Source of the DNA: UMGS692 sp963653425
GTDB lineage: Bacteria; Bacillota; Clostridia; Christensenellales; CAG-314
DNA length: 64,000 bases
Direction: 5' to 3'
NCBI GenBank assembly: GCA_963653425.1
Contig: CAVJWC010000002.1
Span: forward strand, 1-64,000
A program made the position numbers and the translations under genes. Of the stretch, positions 52,014-61,673 are shown piece by piece; position 1 is the stretch's first letter, and each line of letters starts with the position of its first letter. Below the pieces are notes generated by a model, which was not told the DNA's origin, did not search any database, and worked only from the letters and a program-made list of their open reading frames with translations.

Positions 52014-52664
52014 TTGGTCACGTTGGAAGACGTAAAAAGAAATCCGGAAATAAATTGTTTTATAAAGGCAGGCAACGAAGCTCTGGGCGAAATCGGGTTC
52101 ACGGAACACGGTTTCGGACACGCCGTGAAATGCTCGGTTCTTGCGAAGCGTATAGTGGAAGAATTCGGCGGAACGGAAAGGGAAGCCGAGCTTGCGGGAA
52201 TAGCGGGTTATATGCACGACATAGGCAATATGGTCAACAGGTACGACCACGCCCATACGGGAGCTATTCTTGCCGTGGATATTTTGAGACGAATGGGTAT
52301 GCCTCCCGAAGATTACGCGCTTATCGCGGGAGCCATAGGCAACCACGACGAATCCACGGGTAAAGTGGTCAGTAACATTTCCGCCGCGCTTATTCTTGCC
52401 GATAAAGCCGACGTTCACAGAATGAGAGTGAGAAGTCACTTTATAAACGACGACATTCACGACAGAGTGAACTACGCCGTTACCGAGAGCGGACTGTATA
52501 TAGAAAACAAAAAGATAATTCTTAAACTCAGGATAGACACGGAGATATGTTCGGTTATAGAGTATTTCAAGATATTCCTCAACAGAATGTATATGTGTCA
52601 GTCGGCGGCTCATTATCTCGGAACGCAGTTTTCGCTTTGTATAAACGATACCGTCCTTATGTAA
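52014..52664 (+). CDS. HD-domain phosphohydrolase
   Basis: 216 residues from TTG 52014, 9 nt after GGAGG. HD motifs: HGFGHAVKC, GYMHDIGNMVN, and IGNHDESTG, with DKADVHR in the second half. This resembles small stand-alone HD enzymes acting on nucleotides or signalling molecules; substrate unknown. The longer TTG frame from 51942 begins inside the promoter and is excluded. It lies before the Na/Pi transporter gene, with 180 bp between. There are no membrane segments. Confidence 0.85.
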   Translation: MVTLEDVKRNPEINCFIKAGNEALGEIGFTEHGFGHAVKCSVLAKRIVEEFGGTEREAELAGIAGYMHDIGNMVNRYDHAHTGAILAVDILRRMGMPPEDYALIAGAIGNHDESTGKVVSNISAALILADKADVHRMRVRSHFINDDIHDRVNYAVTESGLYIENKKIILKLRIDTEICSVIEYFKIFLNRMYMCQSAAHYLGTQFSLCINDTVLM

Positions 52665-52847
52665 AGGAAAACGTCGGCGTTTCATCGGGTAACGCTTATA
52701 TCTTCAGGAGAACAAATCGGTTCGGACTATATAACGGATAGCGATTCGAAAGATAACGACGCGTGCGCGGAGTAACCGTCCGTGCGCGCCGTGATATACA
52801 AAAAGCGGAGGCTTGGCCGTCCGTTTACATCAGGGAGAAAAAACAAT

Positions 52848-54497
52848 ATGGATCTGTTATCAAACATAATTTTCCTGTTCGCAGGCGTGGGTATTTTCAT
52901 GCTTGCGATACATATGACGAGCGAAAGCATGGAAAAGATAGCCAGCGACAAGCTCAGGAAATTACTTGATAAAATATCGGGCAATAAACTGTCGGGCGTA
53001 GGAATAGGCGCGGGCGTAACGGCGATTATTCAGAGTTCGTCGGCAACCACGGTTATGGTGGTAGGTATGGTAAACGCCGGTATAATGACGCTTTCTCAGG
53101 CTACCAACATCATAATGGGCGCAAATATAGGAACGACCATCACGGGTCTTATAGCGGCTTTGCCCACGCTGTCTGCGGGTTCGGATTTCCCGTCGCCCAC
53201 GGACTTGCTGATGCTTTTGAGTTTCATCGGCGTAATAATGAATATGGTCTGCAAGAAAGATCGTCTTAAAACGTGGGGCAACTTCCTTGCTGGTTTCGGA
53301 GCGGTTTTCGTCGGACTTAAATGTATGTCCATGTCCATGGAATTCATGGCTGAACTTCCCGAATTCAGAAACGCTCTTATAGCCGTTACCAATCCCCTTC
53401 TTCTTTTGCTCATAGGCGCGGTATTCACGGGAATTATTCAGAGTTCGGCAGCCGTTACGGGTATTCTTATTACCATGGCGAGCAACGGTCTTATAATAGG
53501 CGGAGGCGGAAACGCAATGCTTTACGTCGTGCTCGGCACAAACATCGGAACGTGCGTTACCGCGGTTATAGCAAGTATAGGAGGTGCGACCAACGGTAAA
53601 CGGGCTTCTCTTATCCACCTGATGTTCAATATATTGGGTTCGGTGGTGTTCTTTATCATAATGTCCGTATGGACGGGCTTTTACGACGACGTGCTTTCGA
53701 AACTTCTCGGCGGAAACCACGGTCTTGCGATAGCCGTTTTCCACGTGGTATTCAACCTCGTTTCCACGGCGATTTTACTGCCCTTCTCGAACGTTCTCGT
53801 AAAGATAGCTCAGAAACTTGTAAAATCCAAACCCGAAAAAGCAAAATTCAAACTTGCCTTTATCGAAGACCGTATACTTAAAACCCCTTCGATAGCAATG
53901 GATCAGCTACTTAAAGAAACCAAACGTCTTGCAGAGCTTGCAAGAAGGATTTTAACCACGGCAGTGCAGGCTTTCCTCGAAGCCGACGTTTCCAAAGAGG
54001 GCGTAGTTAAAGAAGAAATGGAAGAAATAAGCTTTATCGTGGGCGAAATCAATAAGTTCCTCGTTAAAGTCAACGCGGTTGATTTGTCGTCGAGAGACAA
54101 ACTTGCCGCTTCCAACCTTCACCACGTCATAAGCGACTTCGAAAGAGTTGCCGACCTTTCCACCAACATTATGAGATACACGGTAAGCGCGAGAGAACGC
54201 AATCTTTACTTCACCGAAGCCATTCAGAGCGAAGTTCAGGGTATGTTCGGATGTATAGACGAGATGTTCGAACTGGTTATCGGCGACATAGCCAAGAGAT
54301 CGGGCGAAAACCGCGACGCTATCAACCAACTGGAAGACAAGGTTGACGAATACAGAACGCAGAACCTCGAAAATCATATAGAAAGAATGAACCGCGGAGA
54401 GTGCAATCCCGACAGCGGCGGAATTTATATGAACACGATAAACAACCTCGAAAGAGCAGCCGACCACCTTAAATTCATATCGGACAAAGAACTGTAA
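52848..54497 (+). CDS. Na/Pi cotransporter with C-terminal PhoU-like domain
   Basis: 549 residues. About nine or ten membrane helices contain two inverted repeats with the signature IIQSSSATTVMVVG (residues ~61-74) and GIIQSSAAVTGILI (residues ~200-213), as in NptA-type sodium-phosphate symporters. The last ~200 residues form a helical PhoU-like regulator (FERVADLSTNIMRY, NNLERAADHLKFI). It moves phosphate with sodium across the cytoplasmic membrane. I chose ATG 52848 after AGGGAG; a longer TTG frame at 52782 has no site. Confidence 0.93.
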   Translation: MDLLSNIIFLFAGVGIFMLAIHMTSESMEKIASDKLRKLLDKISGNKLSGVGIGAGVTAIIQSSSATTVMVVGMVNAGIMTLSQATNIIMGANIGTTITGLIAALPTLSAGSDFPSPTDLLMLLSFIGVIMNMVCKKDRLKTWGNFLAGFGAVFVGLKCMSMSMEFMAELPEFRNALIAVTNPLLLLLIGAVFTGIIQSSAAVTGILITMASNGLIIGGGGNAMLYVVLGTNIGTCVTAVIASIGGATNGKRASLIHLMFNILGSVVFFIIMSVWTGFYDDVLSKLLGGNHGLAIAVFHVVFNLVSTAILLPFSNVLVKIAQKLVKSKPEKAKFKLAFIEDRILKTPSIAMDQLLKETKRLAELARRILTTAVQAFLEADVSKEGVVKEEMEEISFIVGEINKFLVKVNAVDLSSRDKLAASNLHHVISDFERVADLSTNIMRYTVSARERNLYFTEAIQSEVQGMFGCIDEMFELVIGDIAKRSGENRDAINQLEDKVDEYRTQNLENHIERMNRGECNPDSGGIYMNTINNLERAADHLKFISDKEL

Positions 54498-54549
54498 AAA
54501 GGACGGTTATTTGTCGGGCGTCGGGACTATAACGCAAAAAAGCATTTAT

Positions 54550-54574
54550 GCCGCCGCAGAAAACGGCGGCTTTT
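54550..54574 (+). terminator. Weak terminator or attenuator before parE
   Basis: GCCGCCG pairs with CGGCGGC over a 7-nt loop, followed by only TTTTC. It ends 18 bp before the parE start. Confidence 0.6.
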
Positions 54575-54592
54575 CAGATTAAGGAGCAGATA

Positions 54593-56686
54593 ATGGGAAA
54601 GACAAAAACTTCGGATGAACAGCAAATATCTTTCGGACTTACGGACGTTGCGGAAGAAAAGCCCGCCGTAAAGAAGAGGACGAAATCCGCGGAAAAGGCT
54701 TCGGTCGAAAAAACGAAGGAAGCAAATGCGGATAAATACGACGCGTCTTCGCTGAAAGTTCTCGAAGGTCTCGAAGCCGTAAGAGTGCGTCCCGGTATGT
54801 ATATAGGCAATACCGATAAAAGCGGTCTGCATCATATTCTGTGGGAAATCATAGACAACTCGGTGGACGAAGCAACCAACGGACACGGAAAGCGCATAGA
54901 AGTAACGATAAAGTCCGACGGAAGCGCGGTGGTTTCCGACAGAGGCAGAGGCATACCCGTAGATATATCCAAAGAATACAAAGTTTCGGGCGTTGAACTG
55001 GTCTTTACCAAACTTCACGCGGGCGGAAAGTTCGGAAACAAAGCTTACAGCACGTCGGGCGGTCTGCACGGCGTGGGAGCAAGCGTTACCAACGCTCTCA
55101 GCAAGTGGCTCGTAGCCGAAGTTTATAAGGACGGAAAGAAGTACACCGCCCGTTTCCATACGATAAGACAGAAAGGCAAGCTTCTTGCGGGCGTTCCCGA
55201 CGGACCTATGACGGAAGAATTTACGGGCGACCTCGAAAGAACGGGTACTACGGTTACCTTTATGCCCGATCCCGAAATCTTCGGCGAAGCGGAATTCGAC
55301 GCGGACACGGTAGAAGAAAGGCTCAGAGAACTGTCCTTCCTCAATAAAGGCGTGACTTTCGTTTTCAGCGACGAAAGAATAGGCAGGTACGATGAATTCT
55401 TCTCGGAAAAGGGCGTCGTCGACTTTCTTGCGTTTTTGACGGGGGACGAAACGCTTCTTCCCAAGCCTATAGTTATAAGCGGGCAGTCTTTCGAAGGCAA
55501 CGAACTTTACGCGGAAATGGCTTTCGATTACAAGAAGACCTACGGCGACAGGATAGTTTCTTACGTAAACAATATCCCCACGATAAACGGAGGCACGCAC
55601 GAAACGGGCTTCAAATCGGGACTGACCAAAGTCTTTAACGATTTTGCGCGCACCAATAAGCTGGTAAAAGAAAAGGAAGATACCCCTCAGGGCGACGATT
55701 ACAGAGAGGGAATGACAGCCGTTATCTCGATAAGGCTCAAAAACGTCCAGTTCGAAGGACAGACAAAAGGAAAACTCGGAAACGCCGAAGTCAAGAGTAT
55801 GACGGAAAGCGTAGTGGTTTCTTCGCTCGGAGCTTACCTTCAGACGAAAGAAGGCAAAAAGACGGGCGAGATTATAGTTAAACGCGCTCTCGAAGCCCAG
55901 AAGCTCAGAATCAAAATAAACAAAGAGAAAGAGCTTGCAAAACTCAACAATACGCTTGACGCTCAGCTTAACCTCGTAGGAAAGCTCAGCGGTTGTACGG
56001 GCAGGGACGCTTCGGTCAACGAACTCTATATAGTGGAGGGCGATTCTGCGGGCGGAAGCGCAAAACAGGCGCGCGACAGAAGATTTCAGGCAATTCTTCC
56101 GCTTAAAGGCAAACCGCTCAACACCGAAAAGAAGCAACTCGGGTCCATTCTCGACAACGACGAGATGAGAAGCATAATTTCCGCGATAGGAACAAATCTC
56201 GGGAACAAATTCGATATAAAGAAACTCAAATACGACAAAATCGTTATTTTAAGCGATGCCGATCAGGACGGCGCGCACATAAGAGCCATACTTCTCGCCT
56301 TCTTTTTGAGATATATGCGCGGACTTGTGGAAGAAGGACATATTTATATAGGAATGCCCCCGCTTTACAGGGTGTCGAAGAAGGATTTCACGACTTACTG
56401 CTACGACGACGAAGAACTTAAAAAAGTTATGGAAAAGGCGGGAAAGAACGTTTCGCTTCAAAGATACAAAGGTCTCGGCGAAATGAATCCCGAACAGCTT
56501 TGGGAAACCACGCTTAACCCCAAGTCGAGGTCGCTTATGCGCGTTACCATGGAAGACGCGTCGGCTGCCGACAGAATTACGGATATTCTTATGGGCAACA
56601 ATTCCAAAGTCCGTCAGGTGTACATTATGGAACATGCGGAATTCAATAAAAACAAAGACGAAACCGTAGACAAATATCTCGATTAG
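54593..56686 (+). CDS. parE: Topoisomerase IV subunit B-like (second GyrB/ParE)
   Basis: 697 residues. A basic, Lys/Glu-rich N-terminal extension (~50 residues) precedes a GHKL ATPase domain (EIIDNSVDEATNG, DRGRGIP, GLHGVGASVTNAL). The TOPRIM region has EGDSAGGSAKQARDRRFQAILPL and DADQDGAHIRA. It is paralogous to gyrB at 36.4 kb. The partner gene lacks a GyrA box, so a topoisomerase IV assignment is favoured. ATG 54593 follows AAGGAG; the upstream ATG at 54548 overlaps the hairpin. Confidence 0.88.
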   Translation: MGKTKTSDEQQISFGLTDVAEEKPAVKKRTKSAEKASVEKTKEANADKYDASSLKVLEGLEAVRVRPGMYIGNTDKSGLHHILWEIIDNSVDEATNGHGKRIEVTIKSDGSAVVSDRGRGIPVDISKEYKVSGVELVFTKLHAGGKFGNKAYSTSGGLHGVGASVTNALSKWLVAEVYKDGKKYTARFHTIRQKGKLLAGVPDGPMTEEFTGDLERTGTTVTFMPDPEIFGEAEFDADTVEERLRELSFLNKGVTFVFSDERIGRYDEFFSEKGVVDFLAFLTGDETLLPKPIVISGQSFEGNELYAEMAFDYKKTYGDRIVSYVNNIPTINGGTHETGFKSGLTKVFNDFARTNKLVKEKEDTPQGDDYREGMTAVISIRLKNVQFEGQTKGKLGNAEVKSMTESVVVSSLGAYLQTKEGKKTGEIIVKRALEAQKLRIKINKEKELAKLNNTLDAQLNLVGKLSGCTGRDASVNELYIVEGDSAGGSAKQARDRRFQAILPLKGKPLNTEKKQLGSILDNDEMRSIISAIGTNLGNKFDIKKLKYDKIVILSDADQDGAHIRAILLAFFLRYMRGLVEEGHIYIGMPPLYRVSKKDFTTYCYDDEELKKVMEKAGKNVSLQRYKGLGEMNPEQLWETTLNPKSRSLMRVTMEDASAADRITDILMGNNSKVRQVYIMEHAEFNKNKDETVDKYLD

Positions 56687-56724
56687 CGTTAAGACAAAAA
56701 GAGAGACAAGGAGAGGACGGATAA

Positions 56725-59115
56725 ATGGGAAAAACGAAAATCACGGAAAACACGGCTGAACGTAAAGGAACCAATCTTATACTTAAAGATATAGAAAAGG
56801 TTATGCACGATTCCATGATGCCTTACGCCGAACACGTAATAATGGAACGCGCGCTTCCGAGAGTGGAGGACGGTCTGAAACCCGTGCAGAGGAGAATTCT
56901 TTATACCATGCACGAACTGGGAGTAACGCCCGATAAGCCTACCCTTAAAAGCGCGAGAATCGTGGGCGACTGTATGGGTAAATACCATCCGCACGGAGAC
57001 GCTTCCATCTATCAGGCTCTCGTAAGAATGGCGCAGGACTTCAACTTCTGTATGCCTCTTATAGACGGACAGGGTAACTTCGGCAGTAACGACGGCGACG
57101 GAGCGGCGGCTATGCGTTATACCGAAGCCAAGCTTTCCCCGCTTGCTATGGAAATTCTTGCCGACATCGACGAAGGAACGGTTACGTGGAGCAGAAACTA
57201 CGACGACAGCCGTAAAGAACCCGATATGCTTCCCGGAAGATTCCCCAACCTTCTCGTCAACGGAGCGAACGGAATTGCCGTAGGTCTTTCCACCAATATT
57301 CCGCCTCACAATTTCGCAGAAGTCATAGACGCGTGCGTCGCCTATATAAACGATAAGGAAGTAACTTTACCCGAGCTTCTCAAATACGTAAAAGGTCCGG
57401 ATTTTCCTACGGGCGGATACGTAATCGCGCCCGAGCTTGAACAGATATACGCGACGGGCGGAGGAAAACTCGTTTTAAGAGGAAAGCTTTCCGTCGAAAC
57501 GGACAGGAACGACAGAAAACTTCTCGTCGTTACCGAACTTCCCTATCAGGTAGTGCGTTCTACGTGGCTTGCGTCGGTAGCAAAGCTCAAAGAAACCCAC
57601 AATCTTCAAGATATAGTGGATATAGTGGACGAGTCGGACAAGGACGGAATAAGAGCCGTTATAAAACTTAAAAAAGAAGCCGACGTGGATAAGATAGTCG
57701 AACTGCTTTATCAGAAGACCGACCTTCAGATTGCGTATAACGTAAATATGGTGGCTATCGCAGGCTCGAAGCCCGTTTTGCTTACGCTTAAAGACGCAAT
57801 AGGCTATTACGTGGATTATCAGAGAAAGGTTTTGACGGGAAGAACGGAATTCCGTCTTAAAGTCGCCCGCGACAGAGAACACGTAATAAGCGGACTTGTT
57901 ATCGCCGTCAAAAACATCGACGAAGTTATAGATATAATCAAAAAAGCCGAAAATACTCAGGCCGCAAAGAAGAAACTTATGGAAAGATTTTCTCTTTCGG
58001 ACATTCAGGCGCAGGCTATACTCGACCTTCGTCTTGCGAGAATAACAAAGCTCGAAACCGACAAGCTTCTTGACGAACTCAAAGAGCTTCAGGCTCAGAT
58101 AAAGGAACTCGAAGCTATTTTACGCGACGGACTGAAACTCGACGAAGTTATAAAGAGCGAACTTACGGCTATCAAAAAGAAGTATAAAGTTCCGAGAAGA
58201 AGCGTGGTCGTTTCTTCCCCCGACAAATGCAGGATAATGACCGAAGCCGATATAGTTATCGAAGATTTCGACGTAACCGTAGCTTCGGGAAGAATAAAGA
58301 AAGTTCCCGTTTCCCACGGAGTAAATCAGGAGGTTATACCCGAAGCGAGAGTAAAAGCCAAAACTCTCGACACGCTCTTAGGTTTTACCGATAAAGGCAA
58401 CTGTTTCAGACTTCCTCTGACGGAAATCCCCGTTACCAAGGCTTCCTCTAAGGGAACGGAAATTCACGACTACGTGAAGTCTATGACGGAGGGCGAAATG
58501 GTGGTAAGTCTTTTCGCTTACAAAGACATTCCCGACTGCACTCTCGTCTGGACGACGAGAAACGGAACGCTTAAACGCACGGCTTTCGGCGAATGCGCTT
58601 CCGTCAGGTCGGATTTCTATCCCGTTATAAACCTTAAAGAAGACGACGAAGTCGTTTCTGTCTGCCGGGCTACCGAAGGAAACGGAATTATGATTTTAAG
58701 CGGCGGAGGAATGGGACTTAACGTAAAGGTTTCGGAAATTCCCGTTCAGGGCAGAATATCGGGAGGCGTTCAGGGAATGACTCTCGAAGAGGGCGATTAC
58801 GTAATATTCGCCGACGCCGTATGCGACGCGGGCGAAGTCGTGGTTATGACCGACAAAGGAAGCGTAAAGCGAGTGTTCATATTCGATTTCGAACCTTCCG
58901 CACGCAGAAGAAAGGGCGTTAAAGCCGTGGAATTCGGAATAAACGGCAGTAAACTCGTCTTTGCTTCTTACGTAACCGAACCTTACGACGTTAAAGTCGT
59001 GACCGATAACGGAGAATATATCCTTAACACCGAAAACATTTCGATAGAAACCCGCCAGCACAAAGGCAAAGTCATAAACAAAGGCAGGGTTATTTCGGCG
59101 GGCAGGATAAACTGA
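56725..59115 (+). CDS. parC: Topoisomerase IV subunit A-like (second GyrA/ParC)
   Basis: 796 residues. The catalytic tyrosine is in AAMRYTEAKL (about Tyr132). The quinolone-determining region reads HPHGDASIYQALVRMAQDF, so the usual Ser is Ala and the usual acidic residue is Gln. The C-terminal pinwheel is present but shows no Q-R-R-G-G-K-G-type GyrA box, favouring decatenation over supercoiling. It follows parE by 38 nt with AAGGAGAGG upstream. Confidence 0.88.
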   Translation: MGKTKITENTAERKGTNLILKDIEKVMHDSMMPYAEHVIMERALPRVEDGLKPVQRRILYTMHELGVTPDKPTLKSARIVGDCMGKYHPHGDASIYQALVRMAQDFNFCMPLIDGQGNFGSNDGDGAAAMRYTEAKLSPLAMEILADIDEGTVTWSRNYDDSRKEPDMLPGRFPNLLVNGANGIAVGLSTNIPPHNFAEVIDACVAYINDKEVTLPELLKYVKGPDFPTGGYVIAPELEQIYATGGGKLVLRGKLSVETDRNDRKLLVVTELPYQVVRSTWLASVAKLKETHNLQDIVDIVDESDKDGIRAVIKLKKEADVDKIVELLYQKTDLQIAYNVNMVAIAGSKPVLLTLKDAIGYYVDYQRKVLTGRTEFRLKVARDREHVISGLVIAVKNIDEVIDIIKKAENTQAAKKKLMERFSLSDIQAQAILDLRLARITKLETDKLLDELKELQAQIKELEAILRDGLKLDEVIKSELTAIKKKYKVPRRSVVVSSPDKCRIMTEADIVIEDFDVTVASGRIKKVPVSHGVNQEVIPEARVKAKTLDTLLGFTDKGNCFRLPLTEIPVTKASSKGTEIHDYVKSMTEGEMVVSLFAYKDIPDCTLVWTTRNGTLKRTAFGECASVRSDFYPVINLKEDDEVVSVCRATEGNGIMILSGGGMGLNVKVSEIPVQGRISGGVQGMTLEEGDYVIFADAVCDAGEVVVMTDKGSVKRVFIFDFEPSARRRKGVKAVEFGINGSKLVFASYVTEPYDVKVVTDNGEYILNTENISIETRQHKGKVINKGRVISAGRIN

Positions 59116-59194
59116 CGAAAGCCGATTGCAAAATGCAGATTATAAAGCAAGGACTTAAATAACGTTACGCGCAACGCTATAAAAGGAGGAGAAT

Positions 59195-60142
59195 ATGACC
59201 TTTACTCAGACTGTCAAAGCAGAGATTCTGAAAGGACTCGGAAAAGCCGAGCCGTGTTGCAGAAAGGCTTATCTTTCCGCGCTGGTTCGTTCCGCAGGCA
59301 CGATAGGCTTCGGAGCAAAAGGTTTTTCTCTTACTTTCGTCAGTAAGAACGAAAAGCTTACTCTTTTTATAGAAAGACTTATAAAGGAAGACTATCCCGA
59401 ATGCGAATACGCCGTAGTCAAAGAGGGCAGAACGGGGATTTACGCCACCGACGTACAGAATCCCGCGAGACTTCTTCGCGAATGCGGAATCGTCCGTACG
59501 GGTAAGTCTCTCGAACTCGTGGACGGAATAAACGAAAAGTTCACCGAAAAAGAGTGTTGCGCGAAAAGCTACCTTATCGGCTTGTTTTTGGGTTGCGGAA
59601 CGGTAAGAATTCCTCAGACCGACGACGTCCGGGCCGAAGCAAAGGGAGGCTATCACTTCGAACTTGCGCTCTATAACTTCGACGTGGCTCTCGACGCGGT
59701 AAATCTTTTCGCGGAATTCGGTTTTACGGCGGGACTCGGCTACAGAAAGGAAAAACAGCTGGTTTACTTCAAGGACGGCGAAACCATAAGCGACGTTCTT
59801 GCCTTTTTCGGAGCAAGCGCGGGCGTTATGGCTATTCAGAACTCGATTGCGGCAAGAAGCATACGTGCCGACGCCAACAGAGCGGGCAACTGTATTTCCG
59901 CAAACATAGACAAAGCCGTCGAAGCCGCACAGAATCAGCTTCGCGCGATAGAATACATAGAACAGACCGACGGGCTGGATTCTCTTTCGCCTCAGATGAA
60001 AGAAACGGCTCTTCTTCGTAAGGCTTACCCCGAAGCTACGCTCGAGGAACTTACGTGTAAACACGACGGCGTCAGCAAAAGCGGCGTAAATCACAGACTC
60101 AGGGGGATAGTTAAAATTGCGCGGGAAAGAGAAGACCGTTAG
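59195..60142 (+). CDS. whiA: DNA-binding protein WhiA
   Basis: 315 residues. An N-terminal LAGLIDADG-like fold begins FTQTVKAEILKGL; a C-terminal helix-turn-helix includes LSPQMKETALLRKAYPEATLEELTCKHDGVSKSGVNHRLRGI. WhiA affects cell division and chromosome segregation in Gram-positive bacteria. AAGGAGG precedes ATG 59195. In Bacillus it sits in a rapZ-mgfK-whiA group; here it stands behind parC and before a P-loop kinase instead. Confidence 0.95.
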   Translation: MTFTQTVKAEILKGLGKAEPCCRKAYLSALVRSAGTIGFGAKGFSLTFVSKNEKLTLFIERLIKEDYPECEYAVVKEGRTGIYATDVQNPARLLRECGIVRTGKSLELVDGINEKFTEKECCAKSYLIGLFLGCGTVRIPQTDDVRAEAKGGYHFELALYNFDVALDAVNLFAEFGFTAGLGYRKEKQLVYFKDGETISDVLAFFGASAGVMAIQNSIAARSIRADANRAGNCISANIDKAVEAAQNQLRAIEYIEQTDGLDSLSPQMKETALLRKAYPEATLEELTCKHDGVSKSGVNHRLRGIVKIAREREDR

Positions 60143-60665
60143 ACTTCGTAAAGAACAACTCGGTTCACGCATAATGATAACGGGTTGCGGAGGAGCGGGA
60201 AAAAGTACCTTTTCCCTCGCTCTTTCGGAGAAACTCGGACTTCCCGTCTATCATCTGGATAAATATTACTGGCGCGACTGGAAAGAAACGCCTGCGGAAG
60301 AGTGGAAACGGACGGTAACCGACATTGCGGATAAAGACGAATGGATTATCGACGGGAATTATTCGGGAACGCTGGATATTCGCCTTAAACGCGCGGATAC
60401 GCTGATTTTCCTCGATTACAGCACTTTTACCTGTCTTAAAGGCGCGATAAAGCGTATTATTAAACATAAAGGCACCGTTCGTCCCGATATGGGAGAGGGG
60501 TGCGTGGAAAGGTTCGACCTTAGTTTTATTATGTGGATAATAGGTTTCAGAGGCAAGCCCCGAAGAAGACTTATGAAACTTATAAAAGAATACGGCTCGG
60601 AAGTCAACGTGGTTATCCTTAAAAATCGGAAATCCGCAAATGATTTTTTAGCGAATATCTTATAA
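60117..60665 (+). CDS. FlaR-like P-loop kinase (DNA topology modulation protein family)
   Basis: 182 residues, P-loop GCGGAGKSTFS near residue 24, then LPVYHLDKYYWRDWKETP and WIIDGNYSGTLDIRLKRADTLIFLDY. This is the small kinase family often labelled 'topology modulation protein' or FlaR; true substrate is unclear. The start is uncertain: TTG 60117 has GGGGG 10 nt upstream and overlaps whiA by 26 bases, while ATG 60174 (MITGCGGAGKST) would give a shorter, standard N-terminus but has no ribosome site. A terminator follows. Confidence 0.8.
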   Translation: MRGKEKTVRLRKEQLGSRIMITGCGGAGKSTFSLALSEKLGLPVYHLDKYYWRDWKETPAEEWKRTVTDIADKDEWIIDGNYSGTLDIRLKRADTLIFLDYSTFTCLKGAIKRIIKHKGTVRPDMGEGCVERFDLSFIMWIIGFRGKPRRRLMKLIKEYGSEVNVVILKNRKSANDFLANIL

Positions 60666-60667
60666 GT

Positions 60668-60701
60668 CCCCGTGAATATCCGATTCGCGGGGCTTTTATT
60701 T
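60668..60701 (+). terminator. Intrinsic terminator after the FlaR-like gene
   Basis: CCCCGTGAAT pairs with ATTCGCGGGG (one G-T pair) over a 5-nt loop, followed by CTTTTATTT. Confidence 0.82.
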
Positions 60702-60712
60702 ATGCAGAAAAA

Positions 60713-60786
60713 TGTGGATAAGTGGATAACTTTTGTGGATAACCTGTTGATAACCGCACTTTTTGAGGTGGATAAGCTGTGGACAA
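60713..60786 (+). promoter_or_regulatory. Cluster of six DnaA-box-like sites
   Basis: Six direct 9-mers matching TGTGGATAA (complement of the DnaA box TTATCCACA): perfect at 60713-60721 and 60734-60742; one mismatch at 60721-60729, 60745-60753, 60767-60775 and 60778-60786. All are in one orientation within 74 bp. The following 200 bp, especially 60990-61135, are AT-rich. This has the density of a DnaA-binding locus. It is either an origin-type element or a titration/regulatory cluster; dnaA and dnaN are not in the window. Confidence 0.8.
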
Positions 60787-61475
60787 GTGCAGAAACAAGG
60801 CTTTTTACGGGCTATACGCGGGAATGCGAATTTATGCATCTTTATAAACGCTTAAACGCAACTCCCCGTCCGCGCGCTTTTTCGATTGCTGTTTTGTGTT
60901 AAACGGGCAAACGGCTGATTGTCCTCGGGCATAGAATGAAGACGTCGAATTACAACCCGATTTTATTACAAAACTACTTTATTAGCAGAATAACGTATAA
61001 GTCCGACTTTAACGGGCTATTTTTTGAAAACAGACGGATTTTTACATATTCGCTTAATCTGATTAAATTTTGCGCTGAATTTCGGACGAATGTTAAAATG
61101 AATAAAAATTTACAAAAAGAATTTTTATTCCGCTAACGGACGGTAAATCCGCAGATAAATCGGTTTTCTTGCGTTAAAAGGGTTAAATTCCGAAATAATC
61201 GTAAAAAACAGCCTGTTTTTCGCCGGTTATTTCTGTAAGTCACGGTAAAAGCGAGGTTTTTGCGGAAGAGGGTTTTATTTACGAAAAAAACCGAGGCTTT
61301 AATAGCTTTATAGTTTTTTATCCGTAAAAACGAGGCTCAAACGGGCTTAAAACCGAAAAAACGCGCGTAAAACGACAGAAATCGCGCAATTTCCGTAAAA
61401 AATAAGGAGTATTACCGAAAGAGCGTAAACTTGCGTTCAAGGTCAAAAAACCCGAAACAAAAAGTTATTTTTTTC
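60787..61475. other. Long gene-free stretch between the DnaA-box cluster and the transporter promoter
   Basis: About 690 bp, AT-rich. Short frames cross it (60672-60902 through the boxes; another at 60936-61136) but have no ribosome sites or family signatures. No tRNA, CRISPR or clear terminator is seen. Confidence 0.6.
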
Positions 61476-61504
61476 TTGACATATGACTTGAAGTATGTTA
61501 AAAT
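61476..61504 (+). promoter_or_regulatory. Promoter of the family 5 substrate-binding protein gene
   Basis: Consensus TTGACA, 17-bp spacer, TAAAAT. Predicted leader ~235 nt. Confidence 0.88.
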
Positions 61505-61673
61505 GATACAAAGCCCGAAAGGTCGTAAGTTGATTTTTTGTATACGATTCGGAGTTTGTTGTCTGGCGGGCGCAAAGCACAAAGAAATCTCGTTTCTTAA
61601 GCGATACGTCCGTTAAATTCGTTGATAACTGTCTAAAGTAATATAGCGGTGACAGGATCAATACAAAATAAGG

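Noticed and set aside
60713..60786. Firm call of the chromosomal origin oriC
   Set aside because: dnaA/dnaN are not seen, and genes to the left are transcribed towards the site, against expected co-orientation. Kept as a DnaA-box cluster instead.
60672..60902. Open frame of 76 codons across the DnaA boxes
   Set aside because: Starts inside the terminator and its N-terminal half is simply the translated box repeats.
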